Positions 24,320 through 35,625 of a DNA stretch of 64,000 nt are shown here, piece after piece. Made by a program: the position numbers and the translations under genes. Source of the DNA: Bullera alba (taxonomy: Eukaryota > Basidiomycota > Tremellomycetes > Tremellales > Bulleraceae); contig BCIX01000001.1 in assembly GCA_001600095.1 (NCBI GenBank), positions 7,527,198 through 7,591,197 on the forward strand. Reading direction: 5' to 3'. Under the pieces are notes generated by a model. That model ran no database searches. It saw only the letters and a list, made by a program, of their open reading frames with translations, and was not told the DNA's origin. Numbering within the stretch: position 1 is the first letter of the stretch; every line of letters begins with the position of its first letter.

Positions 24320-26111
24320 TCACAAGACGTCCCCCTTGCACACGAAACCCGATACAACTTCAACTGAGGGATACCTCGTCAGCCCATCCTGGCTCGAGTT
24401 AACCGGGGCACCATAGGCGCTCTCCTCGTCGTGGCGGCTGATGCGGCGATTGGTGCCGATTCTAGGCGGCGTGGTGGGATAGACCTAGATTGACAATTAG
24501 CCATACCTCTACAGCATACACCGCTCCGATGTAACATACCTCTTCTTCAGTCAGCGTGTTGACATGGATCTTGTCCAGAGTCATCGTGTCCTGATGAGGT
24601 CGGGTTGAACGTAGAGGGTAGGAGTTCTTGCGCTGCTCATTGACATGTCTCAGCTGGGCTTGTGACCCACAAATCTCCGTGTTCACTACTCACCTTTTGA
24701 CTGTGATCCGACGTGCTCAAATCCCTACGTATGGAGTACTTCCAGTTCAGGACAGCTACGACGGCATGATCAGCCAATCCCGACCCCTCGGATATGGATG
24801 CTGGCCGCCTACTCACCCAGAAAGCAAACGACGTAGACCTTTGGGAGGAACAGCTCCCAGAAGATGTTCAAAGTTGACCGGAAATTGACAGAGAAGTTGA
24901 TCAGGAATGCTATCGATATAAGTGTCGGCGGCAGCTGGGTCTCGATAGACGTTCTAGCAAGTAAGTTCAGCTGCTTAGTCACATCACCTCACTTTGCCCG
25001 TAAGCAACTCACCTGATCAGCTTGTTGACCAGTCTGTCAGTCTCGGACCATCCAGTCCTCGATTTCCAGAGCCCGATCATGATCAGGGATGTGATGAAGA
25101 TGTCGGCGCCGAAGGTCGAGATAAGCTTTGACGAGGTCCAAGTCAGAAAAGCGACGAGGAAGCTGTATCCTTGGGCATCAACTCACCCAGATATAGAACC
25201 AAGTGTTGGTTGCCTATGCGCGATTGTGAGCATGGGGTGAGGCCGAGTAATGCCTCGATACACTCACTCCATAACCGAGAAGCGAGGTCAATCTGTCGGT
25301 AGCAATCTTGGCTCCGATGCCGCCGACGATGGTGAGGATACTATCAGGGGTGTAATGTCAGACACGGTCCACCCGCTTTCATTCGAGAGAAGCTCTCACA
25401 TTATAGGAGCAACGGATAGTGGAATCCAGATACTACTGCCGTGTAGCTTGTACGCCCGCTCCGCGTAGAAGATCTACACGGCTCTTGTCAGCCCAATGTG
25501 AGAGATGACCTCCTTGGGCAGTTCACTGACTTGTACTGCTGCTGTTGTCAACGGGTCTAGTAACCCGTACCATCCGATCTCTAAAGTGACGGTATTAGCT
25601 GTGACCACCAAACACAACGCCACAACGTGTACACACTATCTGGCTGGACGAACCCCTTGAACGTTCCAAACCCGACGACAAAGAGATGCCAGATGAGGTA
25701 TATCCCATACCAGGTCGTTATTGATGCCACGACCAATGACCATGCCTGATCACGCGTGAGCGTTGTTCTGTCACTCTGTGTAGTTTTCAATGTGTTTCCA
25801 ACGGCTTGCTCACCAGGATAAGCTTGATGAATAGCCGTTCACCACTAGCATGGGAAGCCCATGCCACGAACTGATGACACATGACTCCCCAAAGGATAAG
25901 ATCGAGGCCCATCCTACATGGACTCGGTCAGATGGTGGAGATACCTCGAGGGGGCAGGCACAGCGATAGTGCCTATCACTCACCCTAGGATATAAGGACC
26001 AAGGTTGAGCTCGAGGTTCCCGCTGAGGACGTATCGCGCCAAAGACTCGTTGACACTGTCGGGATCTGTCATGTTGGCCATTCCACCTGTCATACCACTA
26101 ATAGCGTCCAT
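24320..26111 (-). CDS. DUF6534-type multi-spanning membrane protein (copy A)
   Basis: Twelve minus-strand exons of 128, 100, 109, 50, 74, 73, 27, 113, 137, 62, 96 and 165 nt (first 25984-26111, last 24320-24484) give 377 aa. It starts MDAISGMTGG, then NLGPYILG, and about seven hydrophobic helices follow: GLDLILWGVMCHQFVAWA, WYGIYLIWHLFVVGFGTF, GWYGLLDPLTTAAVQIFYAE, IWIPLSVAPIMILTIVGG, ADIFITSLIMIGLWKSRTGW, TDRLVNKLIR, ETQLPPTLISIAFLINF. This layout matches the basidiomycete DUF6534 family of orphan integral membrane proteins, known for large paralogous sets and no known function. The cytosolic tail is hydrophilic (PHQDTMTLDKIHV). It is followed head-to-tail by copy B with 778 nt between. Exon sizes are shared with the other two copies in the window. 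Confidence 0.75.
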
Positions 26112-26889
26112 GGCGGCGATACCGATACACTAGATCACAAGAAAGAACGCAGAGCCTGACAGAAGAGCAGAGTGAGTTACGACCACATCAAATGTCGGCG
26201 ACATCTGATCGATATCTCTATGTCAGGTGTCTTGATTTCTCATGAGAACATGCCCCACATGGGACCTGAGGCCTGAGGCCTGAGGATCGATGAGCGGTCC
26301 TTGCCTGTCCTTCCCACGCAACCATACATCCTGAACGTCTGGTGGCGCATCGCTTTGATGATTGATATTGATGGAGCAGACGTTGACAGACTGTCCTTTC
26401 CATCTCACGGTCCGGCCAGGTCCGGCCTCGGGTCGCTTGGCTCTTCGGCTGCCTTTGAAGGCCTTTGACTCTCTTTGACTGCGATTGATGCTGTGGTAAC
26501 GAGGCACGGTGACACGGGGTGATTGAAGGGGAGAGAGTGTTTGAAGCAAAAGTCCAGAAGAGGTCTCGAACTCGGCTGTCTTGCGGGCTTCTCCGGCCTC
26601 CGGTGAGGGCTCTTACGACGATCGATGATCGAAGGCGCTGTGTTCTGCTGTGTAGTGGTCTGTGTTGCTCCGTGTTGCTGTCCGTTGCTACTGCTCATGG
26701 TGGTGGCACTGCGATGCAAAGTTTATACAGATGAGGACTAAGCAGGTCTATAACGACAACCAAAGGCGAAGAGGATGGCACAGTATACGAAACTAAATGC
26801 AAAGTAGAGTACAAGATGAAATCCGGCCGTAAGCTGTTGACTATAAGATGAAACTTGGAACACGATCAATTCCAGACGTCCAGAGGAGA
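26112..26889. other. Intergenic, promoter of DUF6534 copy A
   Basis: Separates tandem DUF6534 copies. It contains the CCTGAGG triplet repeat and, on the minus strand near 26714-26719, a TATAAA-like string about 600 nt upstream of the start. A minus-strand frame here (MSSSNGQQHG...) has no support as a gene and may be 5' leader. Confidence 0.35.
26265..26285. repeat. Three perfect CCTGAGG units
   Basis: The heptamer CCTGAGG occurs three times without gaps, 154-174 nt upstream of the start codon of DUF6534 copy A. It could be a clustered factor site or chance. Confidence 0.8.
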
Positions 26890-28547
26890 TCACACCGCCG
26901 ATTCCACCCTCGCCAGAGCGACGTGACTGCCTGCCCTGGTCTCTGTCAGGAACGACTCGCCGCCAGACTCTACATCGAACGATCGGCGATTCAACCCATT
27001 TCGAGTCGTCGAGGGCGAAGTGTGCGACTGTATCAGTGTCAGCACCCGTTCATCCCGCGTGGCCTTGTGATTAAGTCAGAGCTCACCTCTTGGTACTTCT
27101 CAGTGTCGACCTGTATAGTGTCGATCTGCATGGTATCCTGATGGGGGCCAGAGCCAAGTTTGTTGAAGTTGTTGCTCTTTCCCTACATCCGTCTGAGCAA
27201 CGTGCTGAAGGACCGCTGAGGCTTAAACTCACCTCGGATGGGCCGGTTGACATCTCATCTCTCAAGTTGAACCTATAGTTGAGCACGGCTATCGTCATAC
27301 CCGTCAGCGGATGATCTTGCGAAATGGGACACGGTCGAGAGGGACCTACCTAAGAGACACACGACGTAGATCTTCGGGTGGGCGAGTTCCCAGAAGGCGT
27401 TGAGGAGGGACCGGGTGTCGAGCCCGAAAGTCAACATGAATCCAATAGCGACGATGGTGCTCGGCAGCTGTGTCTCAACGGATAGCCTGGGCCACGCGTC
27501 GTCAGTCTACAGGCCAGAAATTTCACTAGCGTGTACTCACTTGAGAAGCTTGTTGATCAGGCGATCCGTGTTGGACCATCCGGTTCGCGACCTCCACAGA
27601 CCGTGAATGATCAGTCCGGTGATGATGAGGTCGGCAGCAAGCGTAGTTCCGAGCTGGTCGTCATTAGCCGACGGCCTATTTACAAGCTGATGGACTCAGC
27701 ACTCACCCAGAGGAAGAAGAACTTGTGCAGTTTCTATGTAGACATTAGTACCTGCACATTGTGTAACAATGTTTGACTCACCCAAGTCTCCTGCAGGTCG
27801 AGGCCTTCTGCTACGACCTTGGTACCGATACCGCCCGCAATCGAGGCCAGCCTAAGGCCCACGTCAGTTCTTGCATACTTCGACACCCTGTCGTCGAGCT
27901 CACATGATGGGGAGGACGAGGATCGGGATCCATATCGACTTGTTGTGCAGAGCATACGCTCGCTCGAGGTAGAAAGCTTGGACGGGGACAGTAGTGAGTG
28001 GGTCCAATATACCATACCAAGAGAGGACTATATCGACCGTTAGTAGAGTACATAGATGACCTGTGGTTTCAAGCGACTCACTCTTCAGGTCGAGGAAGTT
28101 GATGTACGTCCCGAAACCGTCGACGAACAGGATCCAGATGTAGTAAAGGCCCAAGGCGGAAGTAGCGGTGGCGATGATGACGGACCAATACTGGCCAAAG
28201 GATCGCATCGTCAGCTCAGTCGGTTGGCCCAGGACGTTGTGACTCACGCAAATGACTCTAACGAAGGTCCTCTCTTTGAAGGAGTATCCGAACCAGACGA
28301 TGAACTGGTGTGCCATGACACCCCAGAGGATGAGATCGAGGGCCATACTGTAGGCGGTGTGAGTCAGTGTATATTCCTTTACGGCCGTAAGCTTAGATCG
28401 CATGATAACTCACCCAAGAATGAATGGACCGAGGCTGATACCTCGATCGCGGGAGAGATATGCCTTGGCGCCAGCCTCGATGAGGGCGTTTGGGTCTGAC
28501 ATGTTGAGCGAACCAGGTCCACCGCCGCCGAATGGGAAGCCGCTCAT
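26890..28547 (-). CDS. DUF6534-type multi-spanning membrane protein (copy B)
   Basis: Eleven exons of 134, 100, 109, 124, 70, 27, 113, 137, 56, 96 and 138 nt (first 28414-28547, last 26890-27027) encode 367 aa. N-terminus MSGFPFGGGGPGSLN, then ISLGPFILGMALDLILWGV, HQFIVWFGYSFKER, ATSALGLYYIWILFVDGFGT, ILSWYGILDPLTTVPVQAFY, KSIWIPILVLPIMLASIAGG, ADLIITGLIIHGLWRSRTGW, TDRLINKLLKLSVETQLPST. It is plainly homologous to copy A along its whole length and shares its splice sites; the 124-nt exon equals copy A's 50+74, so one intron differs. The function of DUF6534 proteins is unknown; a role in transport or sensing is only a guess from the seven-helix topology. Confidence 0.75.
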
Positions 28548-30405
28548 CGTGGGGGATGTTTGGGTGAGGGGTTTTTGGTTTTGCTGTAGTGAGGTGCTTC
28601 GAGAGGTCTCCGCACAGATGAGCAGCCGTCCTGTTCCAAGTGAAGGATGAGAATGAAAATGAAGGACTTGCTCTCGAACAGCCCTCCCGGGTTCCTACTT
28701 ATACCCATTCAGTCGATCCAGTCTCTGTGATAAGGACCCCCCTCGTCAGCACCACTGACAGAAACAACATCGCTCCACAACATCGGCGTCCCTTCAGATT
28801 CGCATCATCGAAGCGATACGGCGCGAAAGACGGAGACCGGGATGGGATGCTGGACAACAAGGACGTCCTTGCAGACAAAGGTATCTTGGACATCGTCTTG
28901 TTTTCGTCCGGCGAGCCAATCGCAACTTCGCAAAGCGATCCTCGCTGACTTTGCAGGAGGGATTAAAAATCGGGGAAGGAGTGTGGATCAGTCCTTTCCT
29001 TCGGCATGGCTGAGGCACCGGGAGCCGGAGGGATGGGCAAAGGCAGCTGCCAAAGCTAATCTCGTTGAGCCCCTTGTCCAGCGCTGAAGCTCTGAGGCTT
29101 CTGAAGGACTTTGGAACGCTCTAGAACAGTAACGGAGCAGACTTATGGTTGGTGTAGGTTGGTGTGGGTTCTCGTGTGTGCTCTAGTTACGCCGTGTAAC
29201 TCACCAGCTACTCGCTGTGTGTCTCGGAGTGTTCATCTTGGCAGGTCCGGTCCGGACAATCGATTGGCTTCCGAGTCCGAGTTGCGATCGACAATTGTTG
29301 GGTACCACATGCCTAAAGGTCGGACGAGCCCCCTGAAGCGCAAGCCTGACCCAGCCACAAGTTAGGCGCCTACAGAACTGTGGTTCCTGTGCCACCTGAA
29401 CGGTTGCAACGTAAATGAACACTTTTTCACCCATCCAATTCCATGCACTCTTTCTATCATTCCGGATTCCCCCAAAACTCCTACCGGCGCCTCAGGCTTC
29501 TCGTGATCCTCTGCAAGTCAGTCGAATGGCGCCGTGACATGCAGTGCGCTGGACAGGTCTTGTCGGCGCTTCGTGGACCTCGTACACCGTCGCTTGGCAC
29601 CTTATTGCGCATACTAAGAAAGCAGTGTGGCAGAGTGTGGCTTGATCTTCATCGCTGAACCAACCTTATTCCTTGATCGGCAGACAGTGAGGCACCGGAA
29701 TGGTTGGGATCGACGTCGCGGCCCCTGCGATAGCTGATCGGGCACAAACTCTTCACATGTCCGAGGTGCGTCCGTGAGAGGACAGACTCCCGCCTAGATT
29801 CGGTGATGTGCGAGAGAGCAGTGTATGCCGCAGTGTGGGTATCGTGTATGCGATCGAGCACACTGTGTGTCTCTGTGAGTTGGTGTGCCCCTGGGTCTAG
29901 CTGCTGGCGGTTGATTGACGATAAGCTGCGGGTGCCTATCTGCACTTTCCCACACGCCTGCCCACGCGGAACATAGGCAGATCAAAAACAGCTCTTGTGC
30001 GATGAGGAGCTTCACCGTCGACGAAATCGCACAAACCCACGTTTCTGCCACGTGCAAGCAGGTACGGTGGCTGGTTGACGGTTGCGCCACCCCCAACATG
30101 AAGAAATCAGGCGCGCTCTCGCCGGTTGCATCATTCAACCCTATTCAACCCCGTTCGATACGGCCTGTCTGTCGACTCATATCACTTTCTCTCACGGACA
30201 CCTCGGTCATCTTGATTCTCGAACATTACTTTCGAGCAATCAACAACAAGCATCAACGTGTCCGAATCCCAAAAGCAGCGTCAGCGTCAACTTCATCGAG
30301 TGTTCGTTGCCACTCGTCCAATTGATCTTTCAACTCTACCACAATCCACACCCACTTGCATTCTACTTCTTACACCAACCTAAACACCTGGTCATTGCTT
30401 CAACG
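28548..30405. other. 1.86-kb divergent intergenic region
   Basis: Lies between DUF6534 copy B (minus) and SPO12-like 1 (plus). I see no supported gene. The 3' part (about 30290-30400) is pyrimidine-rich, as before many fungal start codons. Confidence 0.4.
28696..28703 (-). promoter_or_regulatory. Possible TATA box of DUF6534 copy B
   Basis: TATAAGTA on the minus strand, 149 nt upstream of the ATG at 28547. Position and sequence are suitable; no direct proof. Confidence 0.3.
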
Positions 30406-31112
30406 ATGGACTCGTCAGCTTCCTCTTCAGCCTCTACACCCATCAAGTCCGGCAGTCGTCCAGCCTCGCCGATGATCACGCCGCTGCATGACCCGGAGCA
30501 CGGAGCAAAGGTGTTGCCTCAAGCGAAACCGCTAGGTTCGGCATATGGTGAGTCGCTCCTTGGTCAGCTGGTCGACCTAGTATCAGCACTAGCAGGTGGA
30601 AGATGTACACTCCTTCCGACCTGTAGGCGAGAGCACGGTCTAGCTGTCGAAACTCTCAAGATGTGAGCAGCAGCTGATCACACCCTAGCCAACCCGATAG
30701 TACCCGGTCAAACACACAACCCTACCGCAGCTGGACTAGGACAGAAGGCTCTGTTGGCGAAGAAGTTTGCCAAAGCGAAGTGAGTGTCAGTTCCTCTAGA
30801 CCCCGTATGATCTCTGCGAGTACAGATACACAGGCCTCTCTACGCTGTGCTGACGCTCGACTTCGTAGCAAACCCACGATTTCACCCACGGATCAGCTAC
30901 AATCCCCATGTACGGCAAAGCCGGCCAGCGCCAAGCAGAAGCACTTTGGCAAGTGAGTACAAGGATCCCCCTTATCCCCACCATATGGATCGCTGCTGAC
31001 TTTGCGTAGGGGAAAGCCGGCCTCATTGGCGAAATCCTTTGTGGCCGCTAGAGACTTTTCAGGAGCGTCCACATCATCCGCCATGTCCAACAAGACCGAT
31101 GCAGACTTCTAG
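30406..31112 (+). CDS. SPO12: Spo12-family cell-cycle regulator (copy 1)
   Basis: Four exons (30406-30547, 30689-30779, 30869-30952, 31010-31112) encode 139 aa. The N-terminus is Ser/Pro-rich with minimal SP sites (RPASPMITPLHDPEHG). Exon 3 holds the Spo12 signature ISPTDQLQSPCTAKP, followed by AKQKHFGKGKP; this matches the SPTDxLxSPC..K core of Spo12. The protein ends in ...KTDADF. In budding yeast Spo12 is a small nuclear protein of the FEAR network that promotes Cdc14 release at anaphase, and it is phosphorylated at SP sites in this core. The role here is inferred. A second gene with the same motif, the same intron phases (1, 2, 2) and the same -ADF end lies at 62157-62627. Confidence 0.75.
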
Positions 31113-31700
31113 GCCACAGTCGTGCCATACATCACCGTGCCCGCTGTGGGTTCTACCTCCTGTGGAAGGGCTTGTGCTGATGCTCTCCTAGTTCCAGCTT
31201 GATGCTTCGTATACGTTTCCTTTTACTTCATCACGACAACCCCTCACGCCCAGTTCACCATTGCAGGTCTTTGCGTTCGAACGCATAACGACCACCCCCA
31301 CTCCCTCAGCCCTCTGAGTCTTGTATCCTGCTCACGATATCCTGTACATCACGACTATTCTCGCCGACATGCTCGGCGACTCCGATACAATCGATAGCTC
31401 TGTACAAACACATGCAACAAGTTCTTGAGGAATCGCCAGAGCTGGGAACCCGGACCTCCGTCCCGCTATCGATTACATAGGCATCTGACAGATCAGCCGG
31501 GGAAACGTCCTGCGATAAGGGGACGCTGACGAGCTTATGAGCACTAGCGCTGTCAGGGTCAGGGCCTGTACTGATGGTCAACAACAACAACGTCTGCCAC
31601 GCGGCGGTCCCGTTCACCAGTCACTTTGTGCATATGGTCTGTATCCACTCTACCCGCTAAAGGGTATTTTGTGCTGAATTTCTTGTCGCTCCCTCCGTGC
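31113..31700. other. Convergent intergenic region
   Basis: 588 nt between the stop codons of SPO12-like 1 and the dienelactone hydrolase gene. Only 3' UTRs are expected; no gene seen. Confidence 0.4.
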
Positions 31701-33205
31701 TTAGAGGTTGGCCTTGAAGAACTTGACCAAAGTCTCGTACCCATCAACGTACTGCGCGGACGCGTCCTTGTCCTTGAACTGAAGCCGAGGTCAGCAAACG
31801 ATGACACAGGTCCGCAGGAGTACTCACGTCGGCTCGAGCAGCCATCCAGCCGTGGGGGACAGTGTCGTAAGTCTTGAGCACGTTCTTGCCAGAGTTCTTA
31901 GCCTCGGCGGCCTCGTAGATCTGTTTCATCTGGTGGCCGTCAGCAACTACATCGCGTGCTGCTAGGTGCAGTTCAATATGGCACTCACCACAGCCTTGTC
32001 CTCGTCCTTGGAGGCGAGGAGGGCGAGAGGCTTGGACACGTGGTCGGCGTCATCGGCGGCCGCGAAGCTGCGAGCGAGTCAACGTCAGTATCAAGGACCG
32101 CTGACCTAGAAGAAATGACTCACGATGGGTGAGCGCCGGCAAGGGCGGCATAGTCCTTGCTGTCGGACTTGACGAGGACCTTGTAGCCCCAGCAGTAACC
32201 GACGACTCCGACCGTGTTGTCCGAGGTCTTGACGGAGGAGATGGTCTTTCGCACAGGCTCCAGCTGAGAGTCGATAGCGCCCGGGAATCCAGAGAAGAAC
32301 TCGTTTCTCGCCTTGTTACCCCTGTGAATCGACTTCAGAACCGAGACACGTCGAGATTGAAATTGGCCCAAACTCACTCTTCAGATCCGTCAAACATGTT
32401 TGGAGTGGCATATTTGCCGACCAAAAAGTCGGGCATGATCACTCTGAAGCCTTGAGAGGCCAAGAGATCGGCTCCTAAGTGGGTTGTATGCGTTAGCTCG
32501 ATGGCCCTCGATCATTTTCTGATACACGCCAGCCAGGAAAAGCTAAATCTCGAAGATCCCTTGGCGTAGTTGGTTATCGCATCCGTCTAATACTTCATCA
32601 TTCTCCTCTCAATTCATCCCTGTTTTCGACGAGTGTGTGCCAGATTAGGATTACAACGGAAGGTCGGCGGTTCGAGCCCGCCAGGGATCACAGCTTGTCT
32701 GTGTTTCCTTTTTGCCTCCTTCGCAGAAGAGAACGATCAACGGAATCGGGGGAAGTTGGGAAGCTCGAGGGGACGGATGGAACGTCTCGGAACAATCGAA
32801 GACCCTCCTGAACAACACTCACCCTGAAGGATCTGTGGGCTGTAACCGAAGATGTCGTAAACGACGAGTATGACCTTTTTGGAGGACTCCTCGCCGATGA
32901 TGTACGACTTGAGGCCGTTGACATCGCTGTAAGAGCCCTTGGGCGTGTAATCGGCCTGGACGGGGGGGAGGGAGCAGCAAGCTTTCTCTAAGTGGGCATG
33001 TATGGTCAGTTCGTCCGAAGGAGAAAGGCTGAACGGACGGCGAGTGAAGATAGTGGTGCTGGTGGATGTCATGATGTGTAGTTGCGGGCAGCACCGGGAC
33101 TGTTGCAAGCCAGATCTCATGGGCAGAAGCCGAGAGAGAGGGGTGCGAGAAAGATGGATCAAGGGCTGTTTCTGTGGCCGGAATGCTTTACTCACCTGAA
33201 GACAT
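31701..33205 (-). CDS. Dienelactone hydrolase family protein
   Basis: Seven minus-strand exons (33196-33205, 32823-32987, 32378-32474, 32124-32321, 31989-32067, 31828-31929, 31701-31778) encode 242 aa. The start is a 10-nt exon (ATG TCT TCA G) joined over 208 nt to EKACCSLPPVQADYTPKG, the usual fungal N-terminus of this family. The alpha/beta-hydrolase core shows VVYDIFGYSPQILQGADLLA, GVVGYCWGYK (nucleophile Cys in GxCxG), LLASKDED (acid) and TVPHGWMAARAD (catalytic His). Members hydrolyse dienelactones and similar esters; the true substrate is unknown. No targeting signal, so cytosolic. Intron 2 (32475-32822, 348 nt) is far longer than the local norm and carries a tRNA gene on the opposite strand. 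Confidence 0.9.
32555..32690 (+). tRNA. tRNA-Ile (anticodon AAU) with a 62-nt intron
   Basis: The 5' half 32555-32592 and 3' half 32655-32690 join to a 74-nt tRNA. Acceptor stem GATCCCT pairs with AGGGATC (32683-32689), discriminator A at 32690. The D arm contains GGCGTAGTTGG (A box). The anticodon stem TCCGT (32582-32586) pairs with ACGGA (32656-32660), loop CTAATAA. The T arm carries GGTTCGAGC (B box, 32669-32677) between GGCGG/CCGCC-like strands. The intron (32593-32654) begins one base 3' of the anticodon, the standard nuclear position. The mature sequence resembles yeast tRNA-Ile(AAU). It lies wholly inside intron 2 of the dienelactone hydrolase gene, on the other strand. Confidence 0.9.
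32709..32713 (+). terminator. Pol III terminator of the nested tRNA
   Basis: A run of five T begins 19 nt after the tRNA 3' end; it is the first T run of this length downstream, as expected for RNA polymerase III. Confidence 0.7.
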
Positions 33206-34531
33206 TTTTGTAGTATTGCTAGTGGGTAAATTCCGGTGATCGAGGAACTTCGGATGACTACGCGTTGGATTCAGCAACCGCACAGCCCACCATCAGAACC
33301 ACGACAGAGCACACGAAGGAAATGAATGAATGGAGACAGGGTGTTATCTCGAGCCCACGCCTCCAACAGCAGAGAGCGATCGAAGTGGATCAAGGGCTTC
33401 GAGCTGATGTGGAGCGGAGGGGGGGTACCCAACAATCCCTCTGATTGGCGGATCGCGGAGGTGAGAGCGAGATCGACTCACTGATTGTGAAGTATGTATG
33501 ATTTCGAGGCGGATGTCCTTGATGAGGATGAAGAGGAAGCTGAAGCGAGCGGTATAAGTAGTGTTGGAGTTGGACCAGTGGACCATCGTCGACACTGACA
33601 CCGCTGAACAGAGCTGAACAGAGCTCCGAAAATACATTGCATCATAGCCCGGAGACCGAACTCAGGGCGTGACACGTGAGAAGTGTGGAGGTTGCCGCTG
33701 TTTCCGGGGCGGGTTTGTAATCGGCATTACGAGTCAGCATGCAGGTTCTAAGCTGAAGCTCTCTGAAACTTGAAGCTGGGATCTTTGGTCGCCCGACCAA
33801 CTGCCCGAATGTCCAACAACATCAGCAGAGTCAGTCATCACGAATAACACGTCAAAAGGCGCAGAGGAAGATGGTGGACGAGGTGGATGGGCGACCCGGA
33901 CTCCGAGTATTGCCCGCCGGTCGACGAGCACGAACGGTTATAGGAGCCTAAGTATAGCCCGGAAGACAAAGTTGGACTGAAGAGCAGATGAAGAATTGGT
34001 GATGGGATTGAGCCTGAGGGAGTCACCAACTGCGACGTCTATGAAGGCGCAGGCCATCGGGACTCTATTCAGGGCACACTCGTTTCGCAGTCGGACGATG
34101 ACGAGCACAGACTATGGAACGGTGGACACATCGCCGACGGCCGGTCGGACAAGAACTGCAGTACTGCTTGCAACCTGCACAATTAGCAGCAAATCTGTCA
34201 GATGTCAAGGCTGCTTATGAGTCATGCAGTCATGTCCCGCATGTATCTTCGGTCATTCGATATTTCGCGTACATCTCTATCTCTTGACTGGAATATTGTC
34301 CTCGCCGGACCAAACCCGACCAAACCCGATGAACCGCACTGTCAGGCACCTTGAGGCTTTTCGACCACAGCGGTGAGTCGAGGGTGGGTTGGCTATAATC
34401 AATGCTTGGCGCTTCTCGCGATCACCACCTGGAAATCACCTGTTCGTTCCAAGCCTACCCAGGATGAACTCCTTCCGTTCTTACTTATCTGTGCTGCGAT
34501 TCTCATCGGTCCGCCTATCGCTGTACTCAGC
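33206..34531. other. 1.3-kb divergent intergenic region
   Basis: Between dienelactone hydrolase (minus) and the PQ-loop gene (plus). No supported gene on either strand; both promoters are expected here. Confidence 0.4.
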
Positions 34532-35625
34532 ATGTCTGACATAGCGATCCAAATCTTTGCAATATCGGGAGCAGTGAGTGATGCAGTACGGAGACGGGAC
34601 TTGCTTACTGATATATCCGCTAGGTATTCTGGTCGACGCAAGTGAGCACACCCATTAACTCAGAAATCCAAAGCTCGAGCTCACGCTAGACCAGCTCATC
34701 CCGCAAATATGGCTCAACTACTCTCGGCACTCGACTGAAGGGCTATCAGGTGCAATGATGATGTTATGGTCCATAGCCGGTCTCCCGCTCGGCATCCACA
34801 ATATCCTTAGCAACCAACACATTGCTCTTCAAGTTCAGGCGCAGATTTTGACTGGTCTCAGCCTCGCTACATGGGCTCAGACAAGGTACTACGGCCACGT
34901 AAGTGCACACACGGGACGAGCGACGAAGCTAATATCAACGTAGAGATGGAGTGCCAGACGGAGCATTGCATGGTTGTTGTCCTTGGCCGTCGCCTTCGGA
35001 ACGATCGAAACTGCTATTGTCGTTGGAGTAAAGGTGAGTCTGTTATACAGAGCCCATGCTTATTGTTTCAGTATGGCAACGTGCGGCCAGCGATTACAGC
35101 CAATGTCATACTCGCGACTGCCATCTTGTCGGCTATCCTCTTGGGCTTGGGAGTCCTCCGACATTACTGGGACATCTACGAGCATCGATCAGTCCGAGGG
35201 ATCAGCTGGGGTTTTGTCGTACTCGACGCCATGGGCGATCTGACCAGCTTGATTGCGATAGGTAAGCAGCTGCTATATTCTCGGTATACTTGTATCAAGC
35301 TGACAATCGTTGACCCTGGGCAGTACTGGCGAAACCGATCGATCCCGCTGCAACCGCTATATATGGCGTCGAATTGGCTCTGTGGATAGGTATCATGTTG
35401 GCAGGGGTGGTATTCAACCTCGTACCGATACTCAAGGGAGGAGAAGCGGGCCCACAGGGTTCTCCCACTCAGCTAGACACCATCACCACAGATCGTCGAG
35501 AGGCACTGACGGAGACGAGCAGCGATAGCTCGGCCATTCGGTCCGCCTTTGCGATTGTACAGGGTACCCTGCTGCAGAGGAATGTGCATCCCCGACAATC
35601 GACGAGGACCGAACCTTCAGTCTGA
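34532..35625 (+). CDS. PQ-loop repeat membrane protein
   Basis: Six exons (34532-34573, 34624-34641, 34680-34898, 34944-35033, 35072-35261, 35324-35625) encode 286 aa. The first PQ-loop is clear: LDQLIPQIWLNYSRHSTEGL, with the PQ dipeptide and following N...S..GLS. A second, degenerate unit is YEHRSVRGISWGFVVLDAMGDL, where PQ is lost. About seven hydrophobic segments are spread over the protein, and the C-terminal ~55 residues are hydrophilic. PQ-loop proteins are seven-helix transporters (lysosomal/vacuolar amino acids, for instance); the substrate is unknown. Exon 2 has only 18 nt (VFWSTQ). Reading through without removing the 38-nt intron 34642-34679 breaks the frame, which supports the model. 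Confidence 0.78.

Noticed and set aside
26405..26719. Minus-strand frame MSSSNGQQHG... as a separate small gene
   Set aside because: Low-complexity Gln/Thr/Pro sequence with no splice link to DUF6534 copy A, which has a normal start; more likely 5' leader or chance.
34642..34679. Frame break in the PQ-loop gene suggesting a pseudogene
   Set aside because: A 38-nt intron with acceptor CGAG joins VFWSTQ to LTLDQLIPQ in phase and restores the PQ motif.
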